A program made the translations under genes and the position numbers. The notes beneath the pieces were generated by a model that saw only the letters and a program-made list of their open reading frames with translations, ran no database searches and was not told where the DNA came from. Positions 40,101 to 49,701 of a stretch of DNA of 64,000 nt are shown here, in pieces. Positions within the stretch are counted from its first letter, which is position 1. Every line of letters begins with the position of its first letter. This DNA comes from Primorskyibacter flagellatus (lineage in GTDB: Bacteria > Pseudomonadota > Alphaproteobacteria > Rhodobacterales > Rhodobacteraceae), in contig NZ_FWYD01000001.1 in NCBI RefSeq assembly GCF_900176485.1, positions 124,001 through 188,000 on the forward strand, written 5' to 3'.

Positions 40101-41312
40101 TCAGACCAGTTCCGTCAGCACCTTCGCGCCGCGTTCCAAGCTGCGATGGACAGGGCATTTATCCGCGATCTCCAGCAGTTTGGCGCATTGCTCTTGTGAC
40201 AGCTCACCTTCAAGCGTGATCCGGCGGCGGAACGTGTCGATCTTGTCAGTACTTCCAGAGGACGCATCCTGCGCGTGGACCTTGTCGTGGCGAACATCCA
40301 CCGAGACGTGATCCAGCGGCCAGCCCTTGCGGCGCGCATACATGCGGATCGTCATCGAGGTGCAGGCACCCAAACCGGCAGCCAGGAACCCGTAGGGCGA
40401 CATGCCACGATTGCTGCCGCCATAAGCCTCAGGCTCGTCGGCCAACATGTGATGATCAGGGCCGTTTTGTACGTCTTGCAGGAAGCCGTCCGGATCAGCC
40501 TCTGCCACGCGGACCACGCCTTCGGGCGCGCCGGGGGGCGGTGCGGGCGCTGGCAAATCAAGGTAGCGTCCGGCCCAGGCGGCAATCACCTGTGCTGCAT
40601 ATTCTGCATCGCTTGCGCGGCTGACCAGATGGTCGGCATCGTCCAGCGTGACAAAGCTTTTCGGGTGTTTCGCGGTGGTAAAGATGCGTGTCGCATTGGA
40701 AATATCCACAACGCTGTCGCGCGGCGCGTGCATCACCAGCAGCGCGCGTTTTAGGCCGGAAATGGCGTTTTCAAGCTTTTCCGACGTGACGTCCTGTACG
40801 AAATCCTGCGAGATCGTGAAGGTCTGCCCGCCCAGATCAACCTCTGCACGGCCAGTCTCGGCAATCTTGTCCAGTGCGTCGGAAAAGTTATGCGTCACAT
40901 GGGCGGGATCGAAGGGGGCTGCGATGGTGACGACAGCGCGCACGCTGTCGATGCTGCCCGCCGCGCGCAGCACAGCCGCGCCGCCCAGTGAGTGACCGAT
41001 CATAAGCGACGGTGCCATGCCGCGCGCGCCAAGATAGGCGGCGGCGTTGTGCAGATCATGCACATTTGACGAGAAAGACGTATTGGCAAACTCACCGCCT
41101 GAATGTCCAAGCCCGGTGAAATCGAACCGCAGAACGGCGATCCCCATTATCGCAAGCCGACCCGCGATCCTACGCGCGGCGGCGATATCCTTGGAACAAG
41201 TGAAACAATGCGCAAACAGCGCCGTGGCCAGATGCGGCCCCTCCGGCAGGTCGAGCCGCGCGGCGAGCGAGGCACCCGCGTGGCCGTCAAAAGTGATACG
41301 TTCGGTGGCCAT
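40101..41312 (-). CDS. Bifunctional alpha/beta hydrolase - OsmC protein
   Basis: A 403-residue fusion. Residues 1-250 are an alpha/beta hydrolase with nucleophile elbow GHSLGG (about residue 108) and a plausible His (DDADH). Residues 265-403 are an OsmC/Ohr-like domain with the two redox Cys (GLGACTSMT and KCPVHRSLE). OsmC domains reduce organic hydroperoxides; what the hydrolase adds is unknown. The fusion is known from proteobacteria. AAAGGAG precedes the ATG. Confidence 0.9.
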   Translation of the reverse strand: MATERITFDGHAGASLAARLDLPEGPHLATALFAHCFTCSKDIAAARRIAGRLAIMGIAVLRFDFTGLGHSGGEFANTSFSSNVHDLHNAAAYLGARGMAPSLMIGHSLGGAAVLRAAGSIDSVRAVVTIAAPFDPAHVTHNFSDALDKIAETGRAEVDLGGQTFTISQDFVQDVTSEKLENAISGLKRALLVMHAPRDSVVDISNATRIFTTAKHPKSFVTLDDADHLVSRASDAEYAAQVIAAWAGRYLDLPAPAPPPGAPEGVVRVAEADPDGFLQDVQNGPDHHMLADEPEAYGGSNRGMSPYGFLAAGLGACTSMTIRMYARRKGWPLDHVSVDVRHDKVHAQDASSGSTDKIDTFRRRITLEGELSQEQCAKLLEIADKCPVHRSLERGAKVLTELV

Positions 41313-41613
41313 GGCGGCTCCTTTCTGATGTGATTGAAAGGGTAAGCAGACATGCGCCTGCCCGCCAGAGATGTGTCATGGCTGTCACGTCAAGGTGACG
41401 GCCGGTGTTGTTTGGTGTTCAGCAGAAATCGGACCTTGCGGGCGGAGTGGCCAATTTCGCATAACCGTCCGCACGCCCGATGCTGGTCAGTCTTGTCGCG
41501 TTGCAACGCGCCCGCTGCCTGTTGCAACCATCAAGAGCGGGCGCATCTTCATCTAAAGCCTTACATTTTCCATTTAGGCCATTGATAGGTCAATGTTAAA
41601 GGTGATCTTTAAC
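41313..41613. other. Intergenic region without a recognisable gene
   Basis: These 301 bases lie between two minus-strand genes. Just after the lytic transglycosylase stop is a small inverted repeat GTTAAAG-ATCAC-CTTTAAC (minus strand) without a T-run. No gene or RNA is seen. Confidence 0.45.
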
Positions 41614-42429
41614 TTATCCTCCGATCCGTTGGGCCGCGTAGACAATCGCGCGTTGATAGTTACCACTGTCATTCCAGGCAGACAGCGCCTGAAAGTTGCG
41701 TGTGCCTTCGCCATAAGGTTGACCGGGCTGCCAGCCGTTCTGGCGCAGCATATTGGCGGCAGAGGCCAGCGCGTCGACCGCGCTATACGGATCGGCCTTG
41801 CCATCGCCGTTGGCGTCAACACCGTAGCGCAGCCAGTTCTCGGCCAGAAACTGCATATGCCCCAATTCGCCCGACGGGCCACCCTGCGTACTGGTCGAGA
41901 TCACACCGCGATCCACCAATTTCAACGCCGCGATCGCGCTGCCTTCAAAGCGCGGATGCCGTCGGCAATAGGAGGCCAGCGTGACCGCCCCGTCGACGAT
42001 GGGCGTCTTGCCAAGATAGCCGCCCCAGCTTGTTTCCAGTCCCCAGATTGTCACCAGAAGGTCGGCCGGTACACCGTAAGTGCGTTCGATCGATGAGAAC
42101 GTGTTGGGATTCTTGCTTTTCTTCGAGCGCGCCATGTTGATGAAACTTTGCGCAGAGCTGCCCGAACGCTTGGCGAGAAACGCCGCCGGATCGCCGTATG
42201 AGACGCCGCTTTGGCTGGACGGGTTGGATTCGAACCGCCATGTCAGGCTGGACAGGGATGCGCTGCCAAGCGCCTGAAGGCCGCTCTGGCCCACGCCATT
42301 GGACGCGGCCTGTTGGCTGAGACCTTGCTTATAGGCACCAAAACTGCCCTTGTTCGTGATGCAATTCGCCGCCAATGCCGGAGAGGCAGTCAGCAGCGAC
42401 AGGAAAAGAGCGGTGAAAATCGGACGCAT
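41614..42429 (-). CDS. Lytic murein transglycosylase, MltB type
   Basis: A 271-residue periplasmic enzyme that cuts the glycan strand, forming 1,6-anhydroMurNAc. It has a signal peptide (MRPIFTALFLSLLTASPALA), no lipobox Cys, and the catalytic Glu in TIWGLETSWGGYLG (about residue 132). GELGHMQFLAENWLRYG and DPYSAVDALASAANML match the SLT_2/MltB fold. Single gene upstream of glnA's 3' end, same strand. Confidence 0.9.
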   Translation of the reverse strand: MRPIFTALFLSLLTASPALAANCITNKGSFGAYKQGLSQQAASNGVGQSGLQALGSASLSSLTWRFESNPSSQSGVSYGDPAAFLAKRSGSSAQSFINMARSKKSKNPNTFSSIERTYGVPADLLVTIWGLETSWGGYLGKTPIVDGAVTLASYCRRHPRFEGSAIAALKLVDRGVISTSTQGGPSGELGHMQFLAENWLRYGVDANGDGKADPYSAVDALASAANMLRQNGWQPGQPYGEGTRNFQALSAWNDSGNYQRAIVYAAQRIGG

Positions 42430-42568
42430 TGCGGTCTCCGGAATAGGTAACTGATCCAGACGACCCTACCCGCAGAGATGCTCTGGGCCAAGAGGGAAGG
42501 CAAATGCGGTTTTTCGGTGCGGTAACGCGCGCAAGAGCGCGTCAAAGCGATGTTCTTTTCGAAGGCAG

Positions 42569-42598
42569 AAAAGAAAAGGGCGTCCGTGAAGACGCCCA
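42569..42598 (-). terminator. Terminator after glnA
   Basis: On the minus strand GGGCGTC pairs with GACGCCC around a five-base loop and is followed by TTTTCTTTT, about 30 bases after the glnA stop. Confidence 0.8.
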
Positions 42599-42624
42599 GT
42601 TCCGATAGCTGTTCAAGCTGGAAG

Positions 42625-44031
42625 TCAGCAGCTGTAATACATTCCGAACTCGACCGGGTGCGGTGTTTGTTCGTAAAGTTCGACCTCTTCCATCTTCAGT
42701 TTGATATAGCCGTCGATCTGGTCTTTCGTGAACACGTCACCTGCCAGAAGGAAGCCGTGATCTGACTTGAGCGCCTCCAACGCTTCGCGCAGCGAGCCGC
42801 AGACCGTGGGGATGCCTTCCAGCTCTTCCGGCGGCAGATCGTACAGGTTCTTGTCCATGGCTTCGCCCGGATCAATCTTGTTCTTGATGCCATCGAGACC
42901 GGCCATCAGCAGGGCAGCAAAGCACAGATAGGGGTTCGCTGCGGGATCGGGAAAGCGTGCCTCGACGCGTTTTGCCTTGGGCGATTCGGTCCACGGAATA
43001 CGAACGCAGCCGGACCGGTTGCTGGCCGAATAGGCGCGCAGCACAGGAGCCTCGAAGCCGGGGATCAGCCGCTTGTAGCTGTTTGTCGCCGGGTTGGTGA
43101 AGGCGTTGAGCGTCTTGGCATGCTTCAGGATGCCACCGATGAAATACAGCGCTTCCTGGCTGAGATCGGCATATTTGTCGCCCGCGAACAACGGTTTGCC
43201 GTCTTTCCAGATCGACATGTTCACATGCATGCCGGTGCCGTTGTCGCCGTAGATCGGCTTGGGCATGAAGGTCGCGGTCTTGCCGTAAGCCTGCGCCACG
43301 TTGTGAATGACGTATTTGTATTTCTGCAACTCGTCGGCCTGCTTTGTCAGCGTGCCGAAGATCAGGCCCAACTCGTGCTGACAGGACGCAACCTCGTGGT
43401 GGTGCTTGTCGACCTTCATGCCGAGCCGCTTCATGGTGGTCAGCATTTCGGCGCGGATGTCCTGCCCGTCATCGATCGGATTGACCGGGAAGTAGCCGCC
43501 CTTCAGGCCGGGGCGGTGCCCGGTGTTGCCCATCTCATATTGTGTGTCGCTGTTCCAGGACGCATCCATCGCATCAACTTCGTAGGATACCTTGTTGATA
43601 GAGTTCGAAAAGCGAACATCATCGAACAGAAAAAATTCGGCTTCCGGACCCCAGTAGGACACGTCGCCGATGCCCGAGGATTTCAAGTAAGCCTCTGCCT
43701 TTTCCGCGGTGCCGCGCGGGTCACGTTCGTAGCTTTCGCCGGTATCCGGCTCGACGACAGAGCAATGGATGCAAAGCGTCTTTTCCGCGTAGAACGGATC
43801 GATATAGGCGCTTTCGGTGTCGGGCATCAGCTTCATGTCCGAGGCTTCGATCGATTTCCAGCCGCCAATCGAGGAGCCATCGAACATGAAGCCCTCTTCC
43901 AGGAAATCTTCGTCGACCAGATCCGAGACCACCGTGACGTGCTGCAACTTGCCGCGCGGGTCGGTGAAGCGAATATCGACATAGGCGATATCCTCGTCCT
44001 TGATGGTTTTCAGAATTGCGTCATTGCTCAT
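42625..44031 (-). CDS. glnA: Glutamine synthetase, type I
   Basis: The 468-residue enzyme makes glutamine from glutamate and ammonium. The active-site strand [19 protein letters not shown] and the adenylylation-site region [14 protein letters not shown] (Tyr near residue 397) are present, so it should be controlled by GlnE under the PII protein encoded just upstream. The ATG at 44031 gives [14 protein letters not shown]. It forms the classical glnB-glnA pair. Confidence 0.97.
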   Translation of the reverse strand: MSNDAILKTIKDEDIAYVDIRFTDPRGKLQHVTVVSDLVDEDFLEEGFMFDGSSIGGWKSIEASDMKLMPDTESAYIDPFYAEKTLCIHCSVVEPDTGESYERDPRGTAEKAEAYLKSSGIGDVSYWGPEAEFFLFDDVRFSNSINKVSYEVDAMDASWNSDTQYEMGNTGHRPGLKGGYFPVNPIDDGQDIRAEMLTTMKRLGMKVDKHHHEVASCQHELGLIFGTLTKQADELQKYKYVIHNVAQAYGKTATFMPKPIYGDNGTGMHVNMSIWKDGKPLFAGDKYADLSQEALYFIGGILKHAKTLNAFTNPATNSYKRLIPGFEAPVLRAYSASNRSGCVRIPWTESPKAKRVEARFPDPAANPYLCFAALLMAGLDGIKNKIDPGEAMDKNLYDLPPEELEGIPTVCGSLREALEALKSDHGFLLAGDVFTKDQIDGYIKLKMEEVELYEQTPHPVEFGMYYSC

Positions 44032-44118
44032 CTTTGGTTGTCCTCTTCTCATCGCGTCCCGGCCGGTGGCCGTGAGCTTTCAACTGGAATTGAATTCGGG
44101 TGGGAGTGTTGAAGCATC

Positions 44119-44142
44119 GAGGCCCCGGATCAGGTCCGGGGC
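44119..44142. repeat. GC palindrome between glnB and glnA
   Basis: GCCCCGGA and TCCGGGGC form 8-bp arms around five bases, preceded by GAG. A related copy, 19 of 24 positions alike, lies inside nnr at 45939-45962. This kind of unit is widely dispersed in alphaproteobacterial genomes as I recall it. It could also tune glnB-glnA mRNA levels. Confidence 0.5.
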
Positions 44143-44146
44143 AGGC

Positions 44147-44512
<366 letters not shown>

Positions 44513-44737
44513 CTAGGGATTGATCATGTGGGGCACCATGGCTCAATCGGATTCGGGTGCTATGGCTGTTTCGACGCCAGTTGTCAGAATTAAATGCACA
44601 TAATTTGTGCGATCTGACTTAATAATACGCGATCAGAAAACTCTGTATGCGAATCCGCGCGGTTGTCCTCTTGTAAGCTATGTCCTGAAGGGCGGATAAG
44701 AGGTCGAGCTTTTACACCAGTGACAGGACAGTTGTGC

Positions 44738-46468
44738 ATGACCGAGCTTCTGACTGCCGCGCAGATGCGCGCCATTGAACAGGCCGCGATAGACAGCGGC
44801 GAGGTTAGCGGACTGGAATTGATGGAGCGGGCAGGGCGGGGCGTCGTCGAGGCGATTTTCGAGGAATGGCCGGCGTTTGCGCGAGATGCGATGCCGGAGC
44901 GGGGGCCAGCCCCCGCACCCCGGGAGTATTTGGTCCAAGAAGAAGAGACAAGTATTCTGCGGGCCGTGGTGCTGTGCGGGCCGGGGAACAATGGGGGGGA
45001 CGGGTTTGTCGTGGCGCGGTTGCTGCAGGAACAGGGCTGGAAGGTGCAGGTTTTCCTCCATGGTGATCCGTCGCAACTGCCGCCTGACGCGAAAGTGAAT
45101 TATGAACGGTGGTGCGCGCTGGGGACGACCTATTCATTTTTGCAATACGAAGAAAAGTTTTGGAATTGCGACCTGCTGGTGGATGCACTGTTCGGAACAG
45201 GGCTTAAGCGCGCGCTTCGAGAATTTGATGGCCTATTCTCAAAAATGGAAAATATGGTGGGGTGCCGTCCCATTAAGGTTGGGCATGAAATTGGTCGGGC
45301 GGCCATCGTCGCCATCGACCTTCCAACTGGTATTTGCGCTGATAGTGGCCGGATCTTCGCGATTTCAGACTCTCGCCATGGGGTCTCAGCCAGCGCGCAT
45401 CTTACAGTGACCTTTCATAGCATGAAATTGGGGCACGTCTTGGCCGATGGACCAGATCATTGTGGCAAAGTCGTCGTCAAAACTCTGGGGATTGAGGCAT
45501 TTGCCTCCCGGTGGTTGCGTGAGGGGCCGGACAGGCAGCGGGAAGTGTGGCTTGAGCAGGTCACGCTTGCCAAAGATTCGATCTGTCTCGCAAAAGAAGA
45601 TTATCAGCACAAATACTCTCATGGCCACGCCCTGATCTTGTCCGGTGGTGCCGGGCGCACGGGGGCGGCGCGGCTTGCAGCGCGGGGCGCGTTGCGGATC
45701 GGGGCGGGGCTGGTGACTTTGGGGGTGCCGGGCTCAGCGCAGATGGAGGTGGCCTGTCAGATCACCGCGATGATGCTGAAGCGTGTTGAGGATGGCGACG
45801 GGGTGGCTTCGGCGCTGGAAGACGGGCGCATCAATGCGCTGTGTCTGGGGCCGGGGCTGGGACTGGATGAGCGCGCGACGGGGTTGGTCGCCGCAGCGCT
45901 ACGCGCCCCGGCCCCCGAGCCGGGGCCTTCTGTTTCGCGAGGCCCCGGGCCAAGCCCAGGGCGGGCAGTGCTGCTGGATGCCGACGCGCTGAGCCTGCTT
46001 GCGCGCGACCCGGATCTGTTTGCGTTGCTGCATGATCAGTGCGTACTGACGCCACATGCGGGCGAATTCAAGCGGCTGTTTCCAGACATCGCTGAGAAAT
46101 TGAACGCAGCCGCAACGAAAGGTCCGGCCTATTCCAAGGTTGATGCCACACGTGCGGCGGCCAAACGGGCGGGATGCGTGGTGCTGTTCAAGGGGGCGGA
46201 GACGGTGATCGCTGATCCTTCCGGGGCTTGCACGATAAACTTGGCCAAATATGATCGTGCCGCACCTTGGCTCGCGACGGCCGGGTCGGGGGACGTGTTG
46301 GCGGGGTTCATCGCCGGATTGCTGGCGCGCGGCTATTGTCCGATGGACGCTGCTGCAAGTGCCGCCTGGCTGCATGTGGAATGCGCGCGCAGCTTTGGGC
46401 CGGGCTTGATTGCTGAAGACCTGCCGGAGGTTCTGCCCCAGGTTCTGAGTCGTGTCCTGGGTTCTTGA
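44738..46468 (+). CDS. nnr: Bifunctional NAD(P)HX epimerase/dehydratase with repeat-derived insertions
   Basis: A 576-residue enzyme repairing hydrated NAD(P)H. The N-terminal epimerase (YjeF_N) has LCGPGNNGGDGFVVARLL and DLLVDALFGTGL; the C-terminal ADP-dependent dehydratase (YjeF_C) has LSGGAGRTGAARLAARGALRIGAGLV and the NSGSGDVL-like site ATAGSGDVLAGFIAG. Two segments absent from relatives in my memory, about residues 51-73 and 389-410, are Pro/Gly-rich or charged and encoded by palindromic repeats (44898-44945 and 45905-45962). The middle (about 45080-45630) is poorer in GC than both flanks. ATG at 44738. Confidence 0.9.
   Translation: MTELLTAAQMRAIEQAAIDSGEVSGLELMERAGRGVVEAIFEEWPAFARDAMPERGPAPAPREYLVQEEETSILRAVVLCGPGNNGGDGFVVARLLQEQGWKVQVFLHGDPSQLPPDAKVNYERWCALGTTYSFLQYEEKFWNCDLLVDALFGTGLKRALREFDGLFSKMENMVGCRPIKVGHEIGRAAIVAIDLPTGICADSGRIFAISDSRHGVSASAHLTVTFHSMKLGHVLADGPDHCGKVVVKTLGIEAFASRWLREGPDRQREVWLEQVTLAKDSICLAKEDYQHKYSHGHALILSGGAGRTGAARLAARGALRIGAGLVTLGVPGSAQMEVACQITAMMLKRVEDGDGVASALEDGRINALCLGPGLGLDERATGLVAAALRAPAPEPGPSVSRGPGPSPGRAVLLDADALSLLARDPDLFALLHDQCVLTPHAGEFKRLFPDIAEKLNAAATKGPAYSKVDATRAAAKRAGCVVLFKGAETVIADPSGACTINLAKYDRAAPWLATAGSGDVLAGFIAGLLARGYCPMDAAASAAWLHVECARSFGPGLIAEDLPEVLPQVLSRVLGS
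44898..44945 (+). repeat. Dispersed repeat lying in frame within nnr
   Basis: A perfect hairpin GCGGGGGC-CA-GCCCCCGC (44899-44916) is followed by CACCCCGG and the core GAGTATTTGGTCCAAGAAGAAG-like stretch (44924-44945), which matches the intergenic cores at 4037-4058 and 21616-21637 in 19 of 22 positions or better. Here it is translated as part of the epimerase domain (ERGPAPAPREYLVQEEE). Confidence 0.6.
45905..45962 (+). repeat. Paired GC palindromes in frame within nnr
   Basis: First GCCCCGGC...GCCGGGGC (45905-45926), then GAGGCCCCGG...CCAGGGC (45939-45962), the latter related to the unit downstream of glnB (44119-44142). They encode APEPGPSVSRGPGPSPG between the dehydratase core and the LLDADAL motif. 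Confidence 0.55.
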
Positions 46469-46618
46469 CATCCACTCTGTTTCGGCCGCGTACCGCCGGT
46501 GCCGGAATAACCCTGCAGCCCTGTCTGTTTCAGGCGAATTTTCCGCTCGCATCCGGCTTGCGGGTTTGCTAGACAGCGCCGGACTTGGGCGGCCCGTTGG
46601 GCTGCCTCTTGGGTTTTT

Positions 46619-46703
46619 GCGGGTGTGGCGAAATTGGTAGACGCACCAGATTTAGGTTCTGGCGCCGCAAGGCGTGGGGGTTCAAGTCCCTCCACCCGCA
46701 CCA
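46619..46703 (+). tRNA. tRNA-Leu (anticodon UAG)
   Basis: The 85-base sequence folds as a class II tRNA: acceptor arms GCGGGTG (46619-46625) and CACCCGC (46693-46699), discriminator A and encoded CCA. The anticodon arm CCAGA-TTTAGGT-TCTGG shows TAG; the T arm contains GGTTCAAGTCC. A long variable arm (GCGCCGCAAGGCGTG region) confirms leucine type. It decodes CUA and other CUN codons. tig starts 24 bases downstream. Confidence 0.95.
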
Positions 46704-46727
46704 GAGGATGAGAAAAAGGACACGTAA

Positions 46728-48062
46728 ATGCAGGTCACCGAGACTCTGAACGAAGGGTTGAAGCGCGGATACGCGATCACCGTCAGCGCTGATGAGCTTA
46801 GCGCGAAGGTCAACGAAAAGCTGGCCGAGGCGCAGCCCGAGGTCGAGATGAAGGGCTTTCGCAAAGGTAAGGTTCCGATGCCGCTGCTGAAAAAGCAGTT
46901 CGGCCAGCGTTTGCTGGGCGAGGCGATGCAGGAAACCATCGACGGCGCGATGAACCAGCATTTCGAAGACAGCGGCGACCGTCCTGCCGCCCAGCCAGAG
47001 GTCAAGATGACCAATGAGGACTGGAAAGAAGGCGACGATGTCAATGTCGAGATGAGCTATGAGGCGCTGCCGACCATCCCCGAGGTCGACCTGAGCGTCA
47101 TCAAGCTGGAAAAGCTGGTGGCCAAGGCGGATGACGCATCGGTGACCGAGGCGCTGGAAAATCTGGCCGAGACCGCGCAGAATTTCGAGGACCGTGAAGA
47201 GGGTGCCGCAGCCGAGGATGGCGACCAGATCGTGATCGATTTCGTCGGCAAGGTGGATGGCGAAGCGTTCGAGGGCGGCTCTGCCGAGGATTATCCGCTG
47301 ACGCTGGGATCGAACAGCTTCATCCCCGGTTTCGAAGAGCAACTGGTCGGCGTGAAAGCTGGCGACGAGAAGGCCGTCGAAGTTTCGTTCCCCGAGGATT
47401 ATCAGGCCGAGCATCTGGCGGGCAAGGCGGCGATCTTCGATTGCACCGTCAAGTCCGTGAAGGCACCTCAGGCTGCGGTAATCGACGACGAGCTTGCCAA
47501 GCGTTTTGGTGCCGATGATCTGGCCGCGCTGAAAACCCAGATCGCCGAGCGTCTTGAGGCTGAATATGCGGGCGCTGCGCGCGCGGTGATGAAGCGCGGC
47601 CTGCTGGATCAGCTGGACAATGTCGTCAGCTTCGAACTGCCGCCGTCGCTGGTGGATGCCGAAGCCAAACAGATCGCGCATCAGCTGTGGCACGAGGAAA
47701 ACCCCGAAGTCGAAGGGCATGATCACGATCCGGTAGAGCCCACCGAAGAGCACAATAAGCTGGCCGAGCGCCGCGTGCGTCTGGGGCTTCTTCTGGCGGA
47801 ACTGGGCCAGAAGGCCGAGATTCAGGTTACCGATGCCGAGATGACGCAAGCAATCATGAACCAGGCGCGGCAGTATCCGGGCCAGGAACGTCAGTTCTTT
47901 GAGTTCATCCAGCAGAACCAGCAGATGCAACAGCAGATGCGCGCGCCGATCTTCGAGGACAAGGTCGTCGACCACATCGTTGAACAGGCCGATGTGACCG
48001 AGAAAGAAATCTCGAAAGATGAGCTGCAAAAGGCCGTCGAGGCGCTTGAAGAAGACGAATAA
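46728..48062 (+). CDS. tig: Trigger factor chaperone
   Basis: A 444-residue ribosome-associated chaperone and prolyl isomerase. The ribosome-docking motif [17 protein letters not shown] is near residue 42, the FKBP-like PPIase domain (about 155-245, [22 protein letters not shown]) and the helical substrate-binding C-terminus follow. Length is normal. The start has AAAGGA upstream. Confidence 0.96.
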   Translation: MQVTETLNEGLKRGYAITVSADELSAKVNEKLAEAQPEVEMKGFRKGKVPMPLLKKQFGQRLLGEAMQETIDGAMNQHFEDSGDRPAAQPEVKMTNEDWKEGDDVNVEMSYEALPTIPEVDLSVIKLEKLVAKADDASVTEALENLAETAQNFEDREEGAAAEDGDQIVIDFVGKVDGEAFEGGSAEDYPLTLGSNSFIPGFEEQLVGVKAGDEKAVEVSFPEDYQAEHLAGKAAIFDCTVKSVKAPQAAVIDDELAKRFGADDLAALKTQIAERLEAEYAGAARAVMKRGLLDQLDNVVSFELPPSLVDAEAKQIAHQLWHEENPEVEGHDHDPVEPTEEHNKLAERRVRLGLLLAELGQKAEIQVTDAEMTQAIMNQARQYPGQERQFFEFIQQNQQMQQQMRAPIFEDKVVDHIVEQADVTEKEISKDELQKAVEALEEDE

Positions 48063-48088
48063 GCCCCGCTACTTACGGAGTTTCATAA

Positions 48089-48119
48089 AACCGCGCCTCT
48101 CGCAGGCGCGGTTTTTTTG
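48089..48119 (+). terminator. Terminator after tig
   Basis: ACCGCGCCT pairs with AGGCGCGGT around CTCGC, followed by seven T. About 30 bases after the tig stop. Confidence 0.9.
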
Positions 48120-48150
48120 TTGGCCTAGGGGAAGGCCAGGTCGCGGCACA

Positions 48151-48185
48151 AAAAAAGACCGCGCGGGGTGGGCCCGCGCGGTCTG
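48151..48185 (-). terminator. Terminator after rplI
   Basis: On the minus strand AGACCGCGCGGG pairs with CCCGCGCGGTCT around a five-base loop and is followed by seven T, about 32 bases after the rplI stop. Together with the tig terminator it separates the convergent genes. Confidence 0.9.
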
Positions 48186-48216
48186 AACGCCCCGAATTGG
48201 GGGCATTGCTGTCGGC

Positions 48217-48840
48217 TTAGTCTTCGGTGGACTCGGCCTCGGCTGCGGCGTTGACCACATCGCGGGGCGCGTCGTCGTCCTCGGCTGCAGAGCCGATATC
48301 GTCGAACAACTCGGCGATCTCGAAATCTGCGGCGGCCTCTTCTTCGGCGGCCAGTTCCTGGATCGACTTGCCGGACGCCTGAAGCTGCGCCTCTTCGGGC
48401 GAACGGGCGACGTTCAGCGTGATCGTCACCATGACCTCGGGGTGAAGGTTCACCTCAAGTTCGTGCAGACCCAATACCTTGATTGGCTCGCGGATGATGA
48501 TCTGCTTGCGGTCCAGCGAGAAGCCAGCCTCGGTCGCGGTGTCCGCGGCGTCACGCGTGGTGACAGAGCCGTAGAGGTTGCCGCCGTCAGACGCTTGGCG
48601 AATCACGACAAACTGTTCGCCGTCAAGCTTTGCTCCCAGCGATTCGGCTTCCTTGCGGCTGTCGAGGTTGCGGGCTTCGAGATGCGCTTTTTGTGCTTCG
48701 AATGCCTTGATGTTGTCTTCCGACGCGGTCAGGGCTTTCTTCTGCAACAGCAGGTAGTTGCGGGCGTAGCCGGGCTTGACGTCAACGACGTCGCCCATCT
48801 GGCCGAGTTTCGCAACGCGTTCGAGAAGGATGACTTGCAT
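48217..48840 (-). CDS. rplI: 50S ribosomal protein L9
   Basis: A 207-residue L9. The N-terminal domain [31 protein letters not shown] and the basic connecting helix are typical; residues after about 148 (the usual length) form an acidic Glu/Asp/Ala tail ending TED. Binds 23S rRNA near the L1 stalk. Third gene of the rpsF-rpsR-rplI operon. Confidence 0.95.
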   Translation of the reverse strand: MQVILLERVAKLGQMGDVVDVKPGYARNYLLLQKKALTASEDNIKAFEAQKAHLEARNLDSRKEAESLGAKLDGEQFVVIRQASDGGNLYGSVTTRDAADTATEAGFSLDRKQIIIREPIKVLGLHELEVNLHPEVMVTITLNVARSPEEAQLQASGKSIQELAAEEEAAADFEIAELFDDIGSAAEDDDAPRDVVNAAAEAESTED

Positions 48841-48852
48841 GGTGCTTACTCC

Positions 48853-49080
48853 TTACTTCACTGCGTAGGGCAGCAGGGCGAGGAAACGGGCGCGTTTGAT
48901 CGCACGGGCCAGTTCACGCTGCTTCTTGGCCGAGACGGCGGTGATGCGGCTGGGTACGATCTTGCCACGCTCAGAGATGTAGCGTTGCAGAAGACGTGTG
49001 TCCTTGTAGTCGATCGCAGGTGCGTTGTCGCCCGAGAAGGGGCAGACTTTACGACGGCGGAAAAATGGTTTTGTTGCCAT
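48853..49080 (-). CDS. rpsR: 30S ribosomal protein S18
   Basis: A 75-residue protein with the S18 core [29 protein letters not shown] and [22 protein letters not shown]. It pairs with S6 on the small subunit platform. It sits between rpsF and rplI, as in most bacteria. ATG at 49080. Confidence 0.96.
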   Translation of the reverse strand: MATKPFFRRRKVCPFSGDNAPAIDYKDTRLLQRYISERGKIVPSRITAVSAKKQRELARAIKRARFLALLPYAVK

Positions 49081-49105
49081 GGTTTAGCGTCCTTTTCTCA
49101 GGTGA

Positions 49106-49459
49106 TCAACGGCGCTCGCGGCGGTTGTCCCGCTCGTCGCGCTTCTGCATCTGGACCGAGGGTCCTTCGGCGTGCTCGTCGACCTTGATGGTCAGGACGC
49201 GCATCACATCGTCATGCAGACGCATCAGGCGTTCCATTTCCTGCACGGCCTCGGAAGGGGCATCGGTGCGCAGGAAGGCATAGTGGCCCTTGCGGTTCTT
49301 GTTGATCTTGTACGCCATGGTCTTGACGCCCCAATACTCGTGTTCCACGAGCTTGCCGCCGTTGTCGGCGAGGACGGTGCCGAAATGTTCAACAAGGCCT
49401 TCGGCCTGCGTGTTGGACAAGTCCTGACGCGAAATGAATACATGCTCATACAGTGGCAT
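49106..49459 (-). CDS. rpsF: 30S ribosomal protein S6
   Basis: A 117-residue protein starting MPLYEHVFISRQDLSNTQAE, with WGVKTMAYKINKNRKGHYAF central and a charged tail (KRDERDNRRERR). The frame continues 39 codons upstream but without similarity, so the ATG at 49459 is chosen. First gene of the operon, divergent from fabD. Confidence 0.96.
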   Translation of the reverse strand: MPLYEHVFISRQDLSNTQAEGLVEHFGTVLADNGGKLVEHEYWGVKTMAYKINKNRKGHYAFLRTDAPSEAVQEMERLMRLHDDVMRVLTIKVDEHAEGPSVQMQKRDERDNRRERR

Positions 49460-49701
49460 GCGGTCTCCGTTCATATTGCGGCGCATTTCAAAGGACAGGT
49501 CTGTGATCCTTCCGCCCCTGCCCACGAGAGTCTGCGCGGTTTGTCTGTACTTGCGAAAGGAGCGCTCCGTATACACGGAAATGTCCAGGGTGCAAGTCTG
49601 CCAGCGGAGGTGTCAACTGCGTTGCGCGAAAGCTGCTGTGACGGTACATCAGGAGCAACCGCCCCGACAGAAAGGGGCCGCACATAACAAGGGGGCATCA
49701 G

